From positions 1 to 18,352 of the forward strand of contig JAPYVG010000033.1 in NCBI GenBank assembly GCA_028277025.1: DNA of 18,352 bases, given 5' to 3'. The notes below the pieces were generated by a model, which saw only the letters and a program-made list of their open reading frames with translations, made no database searches and had not been told where the DNA came from. Below, piece by piece: positions 1 to 7,593 of this stretch (position 1 is the stretch's first letter; the number at the start of each line of letters is the position of its first letter). This DNA is from Sulfolobaceae archaeon (GTDB lineage Archaea; Thermoproteota; Thermoprotei_A; Sulfolobales; Sulfolobaceae). A program made the position numbers and the translations under genes.

Positions 1-579
1 TCACTTCTCAACCTTTTCCACCTGCTTTAACAATCTATAGTTAGAATACTTTCTGAACAACGCTCCTAGGGAAAAAGCTAAGGTAAGTAAAGTAAGAGAA
101 ATTAAAGAAGTGTTAACGAAGATTCCAGGGCCGTAATTAAGGAATAAACCCACAATAGGATCTAGCGCTAAGGAAAGTCCTATTCCCATCGCGAACCTAC
201 CCAATTGCGATAAGTCCTCCTTCTTCGGGTAAACGAGCTCAGTCAAAGTCGCGCCGGGCAAATACATCACGAAGATTATTCCGAAAAAGTAACGTAAAGG
301 TAGGATGTTAAGGAAAACGGAAATTATAGTGCCGAAGATTATCACTAAGACTAATAAGAACCAAATCGAATGATAAAGTAAAAAGTTTAGAAAACCCTCA
401 TTAGGATCTACAAGCCTTATTTCACCGTCCTCAACCATTTCATAAATTACCTTAGCAATCTCGTAGTCCTTAACGTTCAATTCCTTACTCACCCTCTCCA
501 CGATCTCGCCTAAGGTCAAACCCTTGTATTTCATTACAGCACTCCTTATTCTGTCACGTTCAAGATTAGCTGTAACCAT
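1..579 (-). CDS. DUF1616 N-terminal-half membrane protein with winged-helix-like head
   Basis: The 192-aa protein has three parts. Residues about 8-58 are charged and helical (EIVERVSKEL, IYEMVEDGEIRLVDP), resembling a small winged-helix domain. Residues about 70-90 are a TM helix. Residues about 93-175 read like the membrane core of DUF1616 (LPLRYFFGIIFVMYLPG, then PKKEDLSQLGR, then a hydrophobic stretch with LFLNYGPG). Usual DUF1616 proteins are nearly twice as long and continue into an extracytoplasmic domain; here that part is absent and is encoded by the gene just upstream. The ATG overlaps the upstream gene by 34 nt, and GGGG/GGAGG stretches precede it, so translation is probably coupled. 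The stop is complete at the window edge. The biochemical function of DUF1616 is unknown; the family often sits among glycosyltransferase genes. Family call fairly sure, role unknown. Confidence 0.8.
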   Translation of the reverse strand: MVTANLERDRIRSAVMKYKGLTLGEIVERVSKELNVKDYEIAKVIYEMVEDGEIRLVDPNEGFLNFLLYHSIWFLLVLVIIFGTIISVFLNILPLRYFFGIIFVMYLPGATLTELVYPKKEDLSQLGRFAMGIGLSLALDPIVGLFLNYGPGIFVNTSLISLTLLTLAFSLGALFRKYSNYRLLKQVEKVEK

Positions 580-1013
580 TCCCCGGAATACACCTCCGAA
601 CCGTTGTAATAATACAATACGAAAAACACCTTGCCGTTAACGACCGGGTGAGGGATTTTAATGACTACCGGCAAGGTAACGTTCTCGTCATTCCCTACAA
701 TAACTTGATAAACGTTCAACACCGGCAAATTATAGCCAGGGTAAGTTGAGTTAAGGACAGTAGTATAGTTACCCAACTTTTCGTAAATTATGTAATACAT
801 AGGCTTACCTTCATGATTGTAAATGAAGAGGTAAAGGGTTACAGACTGGTTAACTACTAGATGTCTGGGGTAATTCCCTATTTTACCGTTAGTTCCCAGG
901 AGACCTATCGCAGTATAATGATTACCTGGGTTGAAGAAGGCTAACGTTACAGCAACTACGGCGGTAACCACAATTATGGCCATTATAACTCCCAGCACTT
1001 CGTCCTCTATCAT
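546..1013 (-). CDS. Secreted-domain protein matching the DUF1616 C-terminal half
   Basis: 155 aa from the ATG at 1013. That start is chosen because it overlaps the upstream stop as ATGA and has GGTGG a few bases before it; an in-frame GTG at 1025 would add four residues. One TM helix (about residues 7-27) is followed by an exported domain of about 125 residues. The pattern LLGTNGKIGNYP, then VNQSVTLYLFIYNHEGK, is what I associate with the extracytoplasmic part of DUF1616 (LG-x-GK-x-YP, then I-x-NHE). Six N-x-S/T sequons occur in the exported part (NQS, NYT, NST, NVT, NGS, NVT), so it is probably heavily N-glycosylated. It lies directly upstream of the DUF1616 N-half gene, overlapping it by 34 nt, which suggests the two proteins form one complex. 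Confidence 0.75.
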   Translation of the reverse strand: MIEDEVLGVIMAIIVVTAVVAVTLAFFNPGNHYTAIGLLGTNGKIGNYPRHLVVNQSVTLYLFIYNHEGKPMYYIIYEKLGNYTTVLNSTYPGYNLPVLNVYQVIVGNDENVTLPVVIKIPHPVVNGKVFFVLYYYNGSEVYSGEWLQLILNVTE

Positions 1014-1456
1014 TTGACCACCCACCTACTCCTCGTCTTAATCCACGCCTTCCACAAGAACCTAGGACCGAAATAATAAGTCAGAAAACCTAAGACTATT
1101 AAGGTCGAAATTGTAGAATACTTAACGATTTGGTGTTCAAGGTAAAGCGTGCTTGCCTCGCTCTCGAGTTGCGGTATTGAGGAATTAACTTGTTGAATCA
1201 ACGCTTCGGCTTCACTCGGATTCGAGCCGTTCTGCAACAGTTGTAAGGCTTCATTAAGCTCTTGAATCTGAGGGTTTACGTTAACTCCAGATTCACTTAT
1301 CTTCTCTAATTGTAAGTAAAGCTCTTGAATCTGAGTAATTAATTGAGAATTAGATGTAGCAAAAGATACCGTAGAAACAGCAGAAAAAGCCGCGAAGATT
1401 AAGAGTAGCGCAAGGATTATAAATTTCACGGCGAGTTTTATTTCATTCCCGTTCAT
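1010..1456 (-). CDS. TM / extracytoplasmic coiled-coil / TM protein
   Basis: 148 aa, family not recognised. The N-terminal hydrophobic segment at about residues 11-33 is a TM helix or signal sequence. It is followed by about 75 residues rich in Q, E, L and S with heptad-like spacing (ITQIQELYLQLEKI, then IQELNEALQLLQNG), a likely coiled coil. A second TM lies at about residues 113-130, and the tail is basic and aromatic (RFLWKAWIKTRSRW) and probably cytoplasmic. NGS and NSS sequons fall in the predicted outer loop. The gene starts 5 nt after the upstream stop and its stop overlaps the next start as ATGA, so it belongs to the same operon. The shape suggests a scaffold or assembly partner for the neighbouring membrane proteins; that is inference. 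Confidence 0.75.
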   Translation of the reverse strand: MNGNEIKLAVKFIILALLLIFAAFSAVSTVSFATSNSQLITQIQELYLQLEKISESGVNVNPQIQELNEALQLLQNGSNPSEAEALIQQVNSSIPQLESEASTLYLEHQIVKYSTISTLIVLGFLTYYFGPRFLWKAWIKTRSRWVVK

Positions 1457-1461
1457 ATATT

Positions 1462-2895
1462 TTATCCCATGTATAACTGCACTGCCCCATCGTTAAATAT
1501 AAGACTAACGTTATTCAACTTCTCTTCGTAATTCGCCGGTACGGGGTTAGGCAAATGCTCGTTATAATTTAGAACGTATCCTTGACTAAGAGAAGGAGTA
1601 AGCAAAAAGAGAGTCGGTGGAGGAGCTTTTCCTATCAAGTAATAGTACGCTGAATAACGATCAACGGATTGTCCGAAATATTGGAATAAGAACTGGAACT
1701 TAACGCACGTAGAAACCTCAGCTAAGACGTTATTACCTGAAATAAAACTCGCTGCAAAGAACTCGGGTTGTGTATAAACTTCCGTTGTTCCTCCAGTGTA
1801 GGGCAACTTCAGGTTGATTGTCGCGAAAATCGCGAAAAAGTTAGAGGTAGCCAGAATTAATAAAATCAAATGGATTAGCTTAGTTCTTACCCCACCTAAA
1901 CCGAAAAGCATCGCTAAGGGAATTGATATATAGTCCATTAGTCTGTACGCAATGTAAAAACCCAAAGAAGTCTTAATTAAAACTGAAAAGAGCAAGAGCA
2001 CTAGAAGGGATGAAAGAAATAAGTTAACGTAAGTTAACTTCTTCTCATTAATGTAATAGAATCCTACTATGTAAGGTACTGCAAAAGGTAAGAAGTAAGG
2101 AGGGAAAACCGGTGAATAGGGGAACTTAACGAACAAGGAGAGTACAGCAAGAACCACAATCAAGCTGGATATCACATAGCCTTTAACGTAAAACTTTAGT
2201 AAGAATATTGTTAAAAAGTAAAAGGCTGTATACATACCTAAGGCCAGTAGGTAAATAGGCCTAATTATCGTTGAAAGCTGAGGGAAGATTATCAACAAAG
2301 GTAAAGAGACACTTATGAATTTCTTCCAGTCCCTGTCATAGAGCGTAAAAAACAGCGCTATAAGAAACAAGAAGCCCGTAAAATAGAAATATATCGGAAT
2401 AAGGGATAAGGAGATAAGAAACAATAAGAAGTACTCCTTTAACCCGCTCTTTCTTCTCATCATTAACCATATAGCTAACAAGAAGAGCGGTTCACCGTAA
2501 ACTGCGTTCTTAACTGAAGCATCTATCAAAGCCTCACCGAGAAATAGGGCTAAAAAAGTTGAAGAAAGGAATGCAACTTTGACCCCGAAATCCCTAACCG
2601 TTAAGTATATTATTAAAACCGAAATAGACCCTACGGCAGGTATTATTAACGGCTCAAAGGATATCGGATAAACGGACGTGACTTCTGAAAATATTGTTGA
2701 AAAGAACTCACTTCCTAAAGTTGGGTGAATTATGAGTAAGCTTGAAAGCGGAACCTTACCGCTTAATAACATGTTAGATAAGTATAAGTTATCCCAGCTT
2801 GCTAAGCGGTAAGGTTCATGGGCATATAAGTATGGATAAAGCCTCAGCACTAGGGCTACAAAAGTAGGGATAAACGTAGCCCACTTACCCTTCAC
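1462..2895 (-). CDS. Polytopic membrane protein, GT-C-like (putative lipid-linked sugar transferase or polymerase)
   Basis: 477 aa with about ten or more hydrophobic helices up to about residue 360, then a soluble tail of about 110 residues with one NVS sequon, probably outside. Just after the first TM come E27 and D35 (HEPYR, SWDN), acidic residues in the first outer loop, where GT-C glycosyltransferases carry their catalytic acid. The length and helix-rich body with a C-terminal soluble part suit a GT-C enzyme. No family signature is strong enough to name a subfamily or sugar, and a polymerase role is also possible. The start is GTG (GTG AAG GGT), overlapping the upstream 82-aa gene by 11 nt, so it is probably translated by coupling. 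Membrane protein certain; enzyme class inferred. Confidence 0.7.
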   Translation of the reverse strand: MKGKWATFIPTFVALVLRLYPYLYAHEPYRLASWDNLYLSNMLLSGKVPLSSLLIIHPTLGSEFFSTIFSEVTSVYPISFEPLIIPAVGSISVLIIYLTVRDFGVKVAFLSSTFLALFLGEALIDASVKNAVYGEPLFLLAIWLMMRRKSGLKEYFLLFLISLSLIPIYFYFTGFLFLIALFFTLYDRDWKKFISVSLPLLIIFPQLSTIIRPIYLLALGMYTAFYFLTIFLLKFYVKGYVISSLIVVLAVLSLFVKFPYSPVFPPYFLPFAVPYIVGFYYINEKKLTYVNLFLSSLLVLLLFSVLIKTSLGFYIAYRLMDYISIPLAMLFGLGGVRTKLIHLILLILATSNFFAIFATINLKLPYTGGTTEVYTQPEFFAASFISGNNVLAEVSTCVKFQFLFQYFGQSVDRYSAYYYLIGKAPPPTLFLLTPSLSQGYVLNYNEHLPNPVPANYEEKLNNVSLIFNDGAVQLYMG

Positions 2896-3133
2896 TTTTC
2901 TTCCCCTTTACGACCTCCTCAATTTCTTTCTCTAAATCCTTCAAGTCCTTCGGTTCAGGAGCTTTAACCATTGAATAACCTATCCAACCAACTATGCCGA
3001 AAACTACGCTTACTATTGCGAAAACTGCTATTTTTAAGAAGATTTCACTGTAAGGAGAGAAGAAAAGACCGTAAGCGTAAAGGGCAATCATTAAAAGGGA
3101 AAGAGCAATAAGGATTATTCCTAAAGTCTTCAT
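2885..3133 (-). CDS. Small two-TM membrane protein, first gene of the five-gene operon
   Basis: 82 aa. TM helices lie at about residues 2-23 and 31-56, followed by a charged cytoplasmic-type tail rich in K and E (DLKDLEKEIEEVVKGKK). The hairpin shape suggests a small subunit or assembly factor; no family is recognised. The ATG at 3133 lies about 26 bp from a good TATA box, so the mRNA is probably leaderless, and this gene heads the operon running to position 1. It overlaps the 477-aa gene by 11 nt. Its reality is supported by the promoter, by the overlap, and by protein-like composition. Confidence 0.75.
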   Translation of the reverse strand: MKTLGIILIALSLLMIALYAYGLFFSPYSEIFLKIAVFAIVSVVFGIVGWIGYSMVKAPEPKDLKDLEKEIEEVVKGKKSEG

Positions 3134-3153
3134 AGGAGAATATTATACAAGGG

Positions 3154-3167
3154 GGTTATAAATATTG
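3154..3167 (-). promoter_or_regulatory. TATA box for the five-gene membrane operon
   Basis: On the minus strand the sequence reads AATATTTATAACC, with the TTTATAA core at 3156-3162. Its centre is about 26 bp upstream of the ATG at 3133, the spacing expected for transcription starting at or next to the start codon. A leaderless first gene is usual in Sulfolobales. Confidence 0.65.
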
Positions 3168-3182
3168 GATACAATGACTGCT

Positions 3183-3339
3183 CTATTTTACCTTCTCTTT
3201 ACTTGTAGAATCGCCAAGGGACGTAAACTCTATACCGAGGGCATGACCAGCTTCTATGAATCTCTATATTGATAGGAAACAAATCATTCTCAAAAAATCT
3301 GAGAATTAAAAATATTCCGTTCCTATACGCTAGGGGGAT
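3183..3339 (-). pseudogene. Decayed 3' end of an unidentified gene
   Basis: The 330-bp gap between 3134 and 3463 holds two protein-like stretches on the minus strand in different frames. The upstream one contains GIFLILRFFENDLFPINIEI. About one helix further the sense moves to another frame, reading IEAGHALGIEFTSLGDST and ending in KEKVK and TAG at 3183-3185. Both read like real protein and join at about 3260, so I take this as the frameshifted C-terminus of a lost gene. The family is not recognised. Upstream of 3340 only short broken frames remain. A 7-bp inverted repeat (ATTCTCA / TGAGAAT, 3286-3306, loop of 7) lies inside it. Confidence 0.35.
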
Positions 3340-3463
3340 CTAATTTCGCTATTATGTAGTAAAGACATATTAACTTAAAACTAACCTTTTAACGCTTCAG
3401 ATAGAGAATAAAAAATCTACCTGACGAGATGTAGTTAGCGTCTTTCTACCCGTTACACTTAAG

Positions 3464-4507
3464 CTACTTTTCTAAATTGCTATCTTCTAAGGTCTTCTTA
3501 TATACGTTTTCATACATACTCACAACCATTTCCCATGGCGAAACGTCCTCCGGTATTTCCTTAACCTTAAAGTCCTTAGCTTTTGGCAAAATGTTAGCTA
3601 GAGCCTTATAATCGCCGGGCTTAAACAGAAAACCGTTAACCCCCTCTTTAACCCTGTACTTCAAAGCGCCTACGGAAGAAGCGATGACCGGTTTCCTCCT
3701 GGCCCAAGCTTCAGAAGCTACTATAGAGAAAGCCTCAACGTAATCCGAAAGGCTCGGAACGACTACACAGCACGACGAGTCTATTAAGGCGATCTTACTC
3801 AGATCGTCAAGAGAACCGGCATAAACAACGTTCGTACCTTCAACCTTATCTCCACTACCAACTATTACGCCCTTAAAATTAGACAATTGCAGAGCCTTAA
3901 TGAAGACCTCGACGCCCTTCAACTTATGAATCCTACCCACGTAAAGTGCAAACTCACCCTCTTCTAAGTTAAAACGTTTTAACACCTCTTGTCTAAAATC
4001 CTCACTTAAAGGCTTAAAATATACGTCGTCTAACCCATCAGGAATTAGGAAAGGGTTTGCACTAAACTTCTCTAGAATTACTTTGTCGCCCAAGTTTTTC
4101 ACCGTTATTGCGTTAGCTAACTTCAACCCCTTTTTTATCATGTAGTCCTCGTAAATAGAACCAATCAGTCTGTAAAACAAATTTGGGTGAGTGCGCAAAG
4201 CCTTTACGGATAGAAAGCTCACTACTTTTTTACCTTTAAGCATTGAGGATACTGAAATATTAAAGTAGCTCAAAGAGGAAAGCGCGTGAACTATTTCGTA
4301 TTCTCCATTTACCTTATCTAGAGGTATTTGAATTTCCGGGTTGAGTTTAAGGACTTTAACTCGCCTGACGTTCATACCTTGACAGGCTGAGGTAGAGAAG
4401 AGTGTTACTTCGTGTCCCCTTTTAGTCAAGTAATAGTAAAGCCTTTGAGAAACAATCTCTATACCCCCGTAACCGCAAACGCTATGATTGACTAATGCTA
4501 TTCTCAT
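3464..4507 (-). CDS. GT4-family glycosyltransferase
   Basis: 347 aa, normal length for a GT-B fold retaining glycosyltransferase of family GT4. The N-terminal acceptor domain opens with RIALVNHSV and a GYGGIE loop (residues 12-17). The linker has LIPDGLDDVYF (about 154-164). The C-terminal donor domain has YVGRIHKLKG with the R192-x4-K197 pair that contacts the nucleotide-sugar phosphates, and E258-x7-E266 (EAFSIVASE), followed by RKPVIAS and GVNGFLF. It is predicted to be cytoplasmic or membrane-associated and to add one sugar to a lipid-linked glycan; donor and acceptor cannot be read from sequence. ATG at 4507 lies 28 bp from a TATA box, so the gene appears to be transcribed separately from its neighbours. 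Confidence 0.93.
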   Translation of the reverse strand: MRIALVNHSVCGYGGIEIVSQRLYYYLTKRGHEVTLFSTSACQGMNVRRVKVLKLNPEIQIPLDKVNGEYEIVHALSSLSYFNISVSSMLKGKKVVSFLSVKALRTHPNLFYRLIGSIYEDYMIKKGLKLANAITVKNLGDKVILEKFSANPFLIPDGLDDVYFKPLSEDFRQEVLKRFNLEEGEFALYVGRIHKLKGVEVFIKALQLSNFKGVIVGSGDKVEGTNVVYAGSLDDLSKIALIDSSCCVVVPSLSDYVEAFSIVASEAWARRKPVIASSVGALKYRVKEGVNGFLFKPGDYKALANILPKAKDFKVKEIPEDVSPWEMVVSMYENVYKKTLEDSNLEK

Positions 4508-4530
4508 CAGTTAAAAAAACCGGGGAAACG

Positions 4531-4540
4531 AATTTAATCT
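4531..4540 (-). promoter_or_regulatory. TATA box of the GT4 gene starting at 4507
   Basis: Minus-strand AGATTAAATT is centred about 28 bp upstream of the ATG at 4507, compatible with a leaderless transcript. The rest of the 4508-4687 gap shows no convincing gene. Confidence 0.5.
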
Positions 4541-4602
4541 TTCCTAAGAATACACCATCATCAATAATAACTCGTCGTAATACTAATTTATTGCACTTAT
4601 AG

Positions 4603-4622
4603 TTTCAGGTATACATCTGAAA
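4603..4622. repeat. Inverted repeat between two minus-strand genes
   Basis: TTTCAG and CTGAAA pair perfectly around an 8-base loop (GTATACAT). It lies downstream of the stop at 4688 and about 100 bp upstream of the next start. It could be a transcript-end hairpin or a protein-binding site; there is no T-run directly after it on the minus strand, so a terminator role is weak. Confidence 0.3.
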
Positions 4623-4687
4623 GTCGCACACATGGGAAAAAGTACGATACTGGTGGTAAGAAGTAGCTAGACATCTCCTCCTTTACC

Positions 4688-6295
4688 TCAGCTAATTCCA
4701 GTAACAACACCTGGAGCCATGTAAATTATTCCATCCCTCAAACTCGTATTATAAACTATCTCTTGAATTATCGAGAAGTTACCGTACTCATAATAATAAG
4801 ACTGTATCAAACCTGAAATCGAATACCCAGTAATTGTAGCGTTGATACCTAAAGGACAATAAGCCGTTAAGAGGAACGAAGGAGGTTTGGACACGGCGTA
4901 AGTATAAAGGAATGTAAGGTAGTTATTATTAAGCGTGGCTTCAAAATTCCTACCCTCATAATAATAAAGTGAACCCACTAACACTAGGATAATAACCATG
5001 GTAGCGAATAAAGGCTTAAGCTTTCTGGAGAAAGATATTTCGGCAAAAGCCATAGCCATAAATGGCATTAACTGTTGCGGAATTCTCGTAATATAACCCG
5101 CACCTCCCAACTTTGCTGCTACCGGACCCGCTATTAGGGAAGTAATGAGTATCAACACAGCTAGCATTAAGTATTCCTCCTTTTTATCGCTCTTACGCGA
5201 TAGTAAGAAAAATAGCAGTGCAGGAGTCAAAGTTATTATAGCCATGTATACTGCTTCGTAAAACACGATTTCAGCCCATATAGGCAAAGGTCTGTATAAA
5301 TCTTGTGATATTACAGTAATCAAACTAGAAGGCTTTGTGTAAAACGTGGCCACATCATAACCTAAACCTACGTAACCAGCGTAAACCGTAGCTAGGTAAT
5401 TAAGGTAACTTACCCAACCTATTCCGAATAGCGCTGTATAATAAAGTGGCGTTCTGTTCTTCCTTAGATAGTAAAGAGCAATCGCTAAAAGCCCATAGAA
5501 GGAAAAGAACGCAACGCCTAAGTGAGATAGTATTATCCCTGATGATAGCACTGCTATCGGCACCGAATGTTTCAGCCCCCCTTCCTTAACGCTTAAGTAA
5601 ACTAATAAGAGCAGTAACCAGTAAAGGGGCGTAGCGTAAGTTTGGTCTACGTAATGAAGGTTTGGTGAGAACTCGAACCCGAAGAATATTATAAGACCTA
5701 TAAAGCTCTTGTATATATCTAAACCTAATTTTCGGAAGACGTATAAGAGTATTGGAGTGTAAACCAAGACCTCTATTACGTTATAGTACTTTTCGAGGAA
5801 GGTGAGAATGAAGGCTGTAGGTGAGGTGGGTACACCGTTCATTATATCTATTAGCATAGCGTTAGCCCATTCGAATCCAGGCTCTTGCCTTACTATTTGA
5901 TCAAGGGGATAAATTGGCGTAGTATGACCAGTGTAGAGCACATATTCTGTCCTTTCTAAAAACCCTCCTGCGTCGTAAAACGTACTGCCGTATTGAGGAA
6001 ATGAGAACCAAGGTAAGTAAAAACGAGCTAAAATGAACGCTATGAAGGGAATTGTTAAGAAGATTACGCTTTTGTTCTCTCTTTTAGTCAAATAAATTAA
6101 AATAAAGGAAAGTGCTGTGAGGACTGAGAATAGGGGAAAAGCGTAAGGGTCTAAGCTCATTTGACTGAAATAGTCCTTGAACCCCATTAGCCTAGAATAC
6201 GATAAGAGTGTAAGCGTGTAAATTGTTAAAACTACTAAAACTGATAAGGAGACTACAAATGATGGCAATACACTTCTTCCTGTTTTTACAGCCAT
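4688..6295 (-). CDS. Large polytopic membrane protein, GT-C-like
   Basis: 535 aa with roughly twelve hydrophobic helices over residues 12-450, then an exported C-terminal tail of about 80 residues with NAT, NFS and NTS sequons. A long outer loop (about residues 95-160) carries a cluster of charged residues in a conserved-looking context: FYDAGGFLERTEYVLYTGHT (D108, E114, R115), then D132 and E138 (QEPGFEW). This layout is seen in archaeal GT-C-type glycosyltransferases and in oligosaccharide polymerases. I cannot assign the exact family. It differs from the 477-aa protein but shares its plan, so the locus has two candidates for outside-face sugar transfer or polymerisation. ATG at 6295 lies 27 bp from a TATA box (TATTAAA), so the gene has its own promoter, divergent from the GT4 at 6499. 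Confidence 0.75.
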   Translation of the reverse strand: MAVKTGRSVLPSFVVSLSVLVVLTIYTLTLLSYSRLMGFKDYFSQMSLDPYAFPLFSVLTALSFILIYLTKRENKSVIFLTIPFIAFILARFYLPWFSFPQYGSTFYDAGGFLERTEYVLYTGHTTPIYPLDQIVRQEPGFEWANAMLIDIMNGVPTSPTAFILTFLEKYYNVIEVLVYTPILLYVFRKLGLDIYKSFIGLIIFFGFEFSPNLHYVDQTYATPLYWLLLLLVYLSVKEGGLKHSVPIAVLSSGIILSHLGVAFFSFYGLLAIALYYLRKNRTPLYYTALFGIGWVSYLNYLATVYAGYVGLGYDVATFYTKPSSLITVISQDLYRPLPIWAEIVFYEAVYMAIITLTPALLFFLLSRKSDKKEEYLMLAVLILITSLIAGPVAAKLGGAGYITRIPQQLMPFMAMAFAEISFSRKLKPLFATMVIILVLVGSLYYYEGRNFEATLNNNYLTFLYTYAVSKPPSFLLTAYCPLGINATITGYSISGLIQSYYYEYGNFSIIQEIVYNTSLRDGIIYMAPGVVTGIS

Positions 6296-6318
6296 TAAAC
6301 TATTTCTTCTCCTAAACC

Positions 6319-6326
6319 TTTAATAC
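6319..6326 (-). promoter_or_regulatory. TATA box of the 535-aa membrane-protein gene
   Basis: GTATTAAA on the minus strand, centred about 27 bp from the ATG at 6295. An AGGAG stretch lies between it and the start but too far from the ATG to be a normal ribosome site, so a leaderless start is more likely. Confidence 0.5.
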
Positions 6327-6434
6327 TTTGTTTTCGCAGTAGAGTAACCATTGTCCATATATCCAGGAGTGTAAAGCCTAAGATTGTAATAAATTACAAT
6401 AATTTATATTTATTATTAAATTTACAATTCCATT

Positions 6435-6454
6435 TGTGAAGTTTACACTTCGCA
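6435..6454. promoter_or_regulatory. Inverted repeat upstream of the GT4 promoter (possible regulator site)
   Basis: TGTGAAGT-TTAC-ACTTCGCA is an inverted repeat with one mismatched pair. It ends 9 bp before the TATA box at 6464 and spans -64 to -45 relative to the ATG at 6499, the usual place for an activator or upstream operator. The -64 edge is the same as for the palindrome at 10164. Confidence 0.35.
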
Positions 6455-6463
6455 CATATACAA

Positions 6464-6470
6464 TTTATAA
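6464..6470 (+). promoter_or_regulatory. TATA box of the GT4 gene starting at 6499
   Basis: TTTATAA followed by TC is centred about 32 bp before the ATG at 6499. It rules out the longer in-frame start at 6436, which lies upstream of this box. Confidence 0.55.
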
Positions 6471-6498
6471 TCTTTTAATCTATTATTATCTAATAGGT

Positions 6499-7587
6499 AT
6501 GAGAGTAGTTCACGTTGCCCCTTTTTATTATCCAATAAAGGGCGGAGTAGAGACAGTAGTACAGAAAATTAGTGAGTACTTAGCTAGTAAAGGTGATGAG
6601 GTTTACGTAATTACCTATAATAGGGATAGACTTAAAGGTAAAAATATTTATAACGAAATTGAGCGAATAAATAAGGTAAATGTGATTAGACTTCCTGTAC
6701 AATTTACGTGGAGTCATGGAAGTTATTCAAAGAAATTATTAGAGGTTATAAGACATATAGATCCAGACATTATTCATGTTCACGTATGGAGACATCCGCA
6801 TGTGTTCCAATTAGCAAATGAAAAATTCGTTAAAATATTGCAGCCTCATTCTCCTTTTTATCCAGTTTCTCAAGTAGGCCTAATAACATTTATTTATTAC
6901 AAACTTGTCGATAATCTATTCTCTTCAGTCATTAGGAAGTACAATATTATAGCAATAACGCCGATAGAACAAGAAATTCTAATGAGGAAATTTAAAGTTC
7001 CATCGACGTTGATCCCTAACGGTGTAGACGATGTCTACTTCGAACAAAAGACAGAAGATAAAGGATATTTACTTTATATAGGAAGGATAAGTAAGGAGAA
7101 GAACCTGCTAACATTACTCAAAGCATATAAGATTTCTGGAATAAAAAATAAGTTAATCTTAGCTGGTCCAGACGGAGGAATAGTTAAAGAACTCTTATCA
7201 TATTCCGAGAAATACCGACTTAATGTTGAATACAAAAATGAAGTAAGTGAATCAGAGAAAATAGAGCTGATAAGCAAATGCCGTGTATTTATAAATCCGA
7301 GTCCATTTGAAGGATTTGGCATAACTTTACTGGAAGCTGAAGCTATGGGAAAGCCAACTATTATAGTTGGCAACGGCGGACAAACGTACGCAGCACCACC
7401 TAATATAGCTAGTTTGAGAGCGGAAAACGATCCGTATTCCTTGGCTAAAGCAATAACCACTTTGATAGTAGACGATTCTATATACAGTAAACTAAGTGAA
7501 AGTGCCAGAAAATGGGCTGAAAACTTCAGATGGAGTAAGATTCTACCTAGATTTCAAGTATATTACGAAAATTTATTGCGCTACTAG
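6499..7587 (+). CDS. GT4-family glycosyltransferase
   Basis: 362 aa from the ATG at 6499. The frame is open back to 6436, but the TATA box lies between the two ATGs and the GT4 fold begins exactly here (MRVVHVAPFYYP, then KGGVE at residues 14-18). The linker reads LIPNGVDDVYF (171-181). The donor domain has YIGRISKEKN with R196-x4-K201, and E271-x7-E279 (EGFGITLLE), then GKPTIIVGNGG. All hallmarks of an active retaining GT-B enzyme of family GT4 are present. The sugar and acceptor are unknown. The TAG stop at 7585 is followed, in the same reading frame, by the remnant of a GT2 gene, so the two were once adjacent cistrons with almost no gap. Confidence 0.93.
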   Translation: MRVVHVAPFYYPIKGGVETVVQKISEYLASKGDEVYVITYNRDRLKGKNIYNEIERINKVNVIRLPVQFTWSHGSYSKKLLEVIRHIDPDIIHVHVWRHPHVFQLANEKFVKILQPHSPFYPVSQVGLITFIYYKLVDNLFSSVIRKYNIIAITPIEQEILMRKFKVPSTLIPNGVDDVYFEQKTEDKGYLLYIGRISKEKNLLTLLKAYKISGIKNKLILAGPDGGIVKELLSYSEKYRLNVEYKNEVSESEKIELISKCRVFINPSPFEGFGITLLEAEAMGKPTIIVGNGGQTYAAPPNIASLRAENDPYSLAKAITTLIVDDSIYSKLSESARKWAENFRWSKILPRFQVYYENLLRY

Positions 7588-7593
7588 CGTCTT

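Noticed and set aside
7074..7460. 128-codon open frame on the minus strand
   Set aside because: Entirely antisense to the donor domain of an intact GT4; its composition mirrors that gene and it has no promoter of its own.
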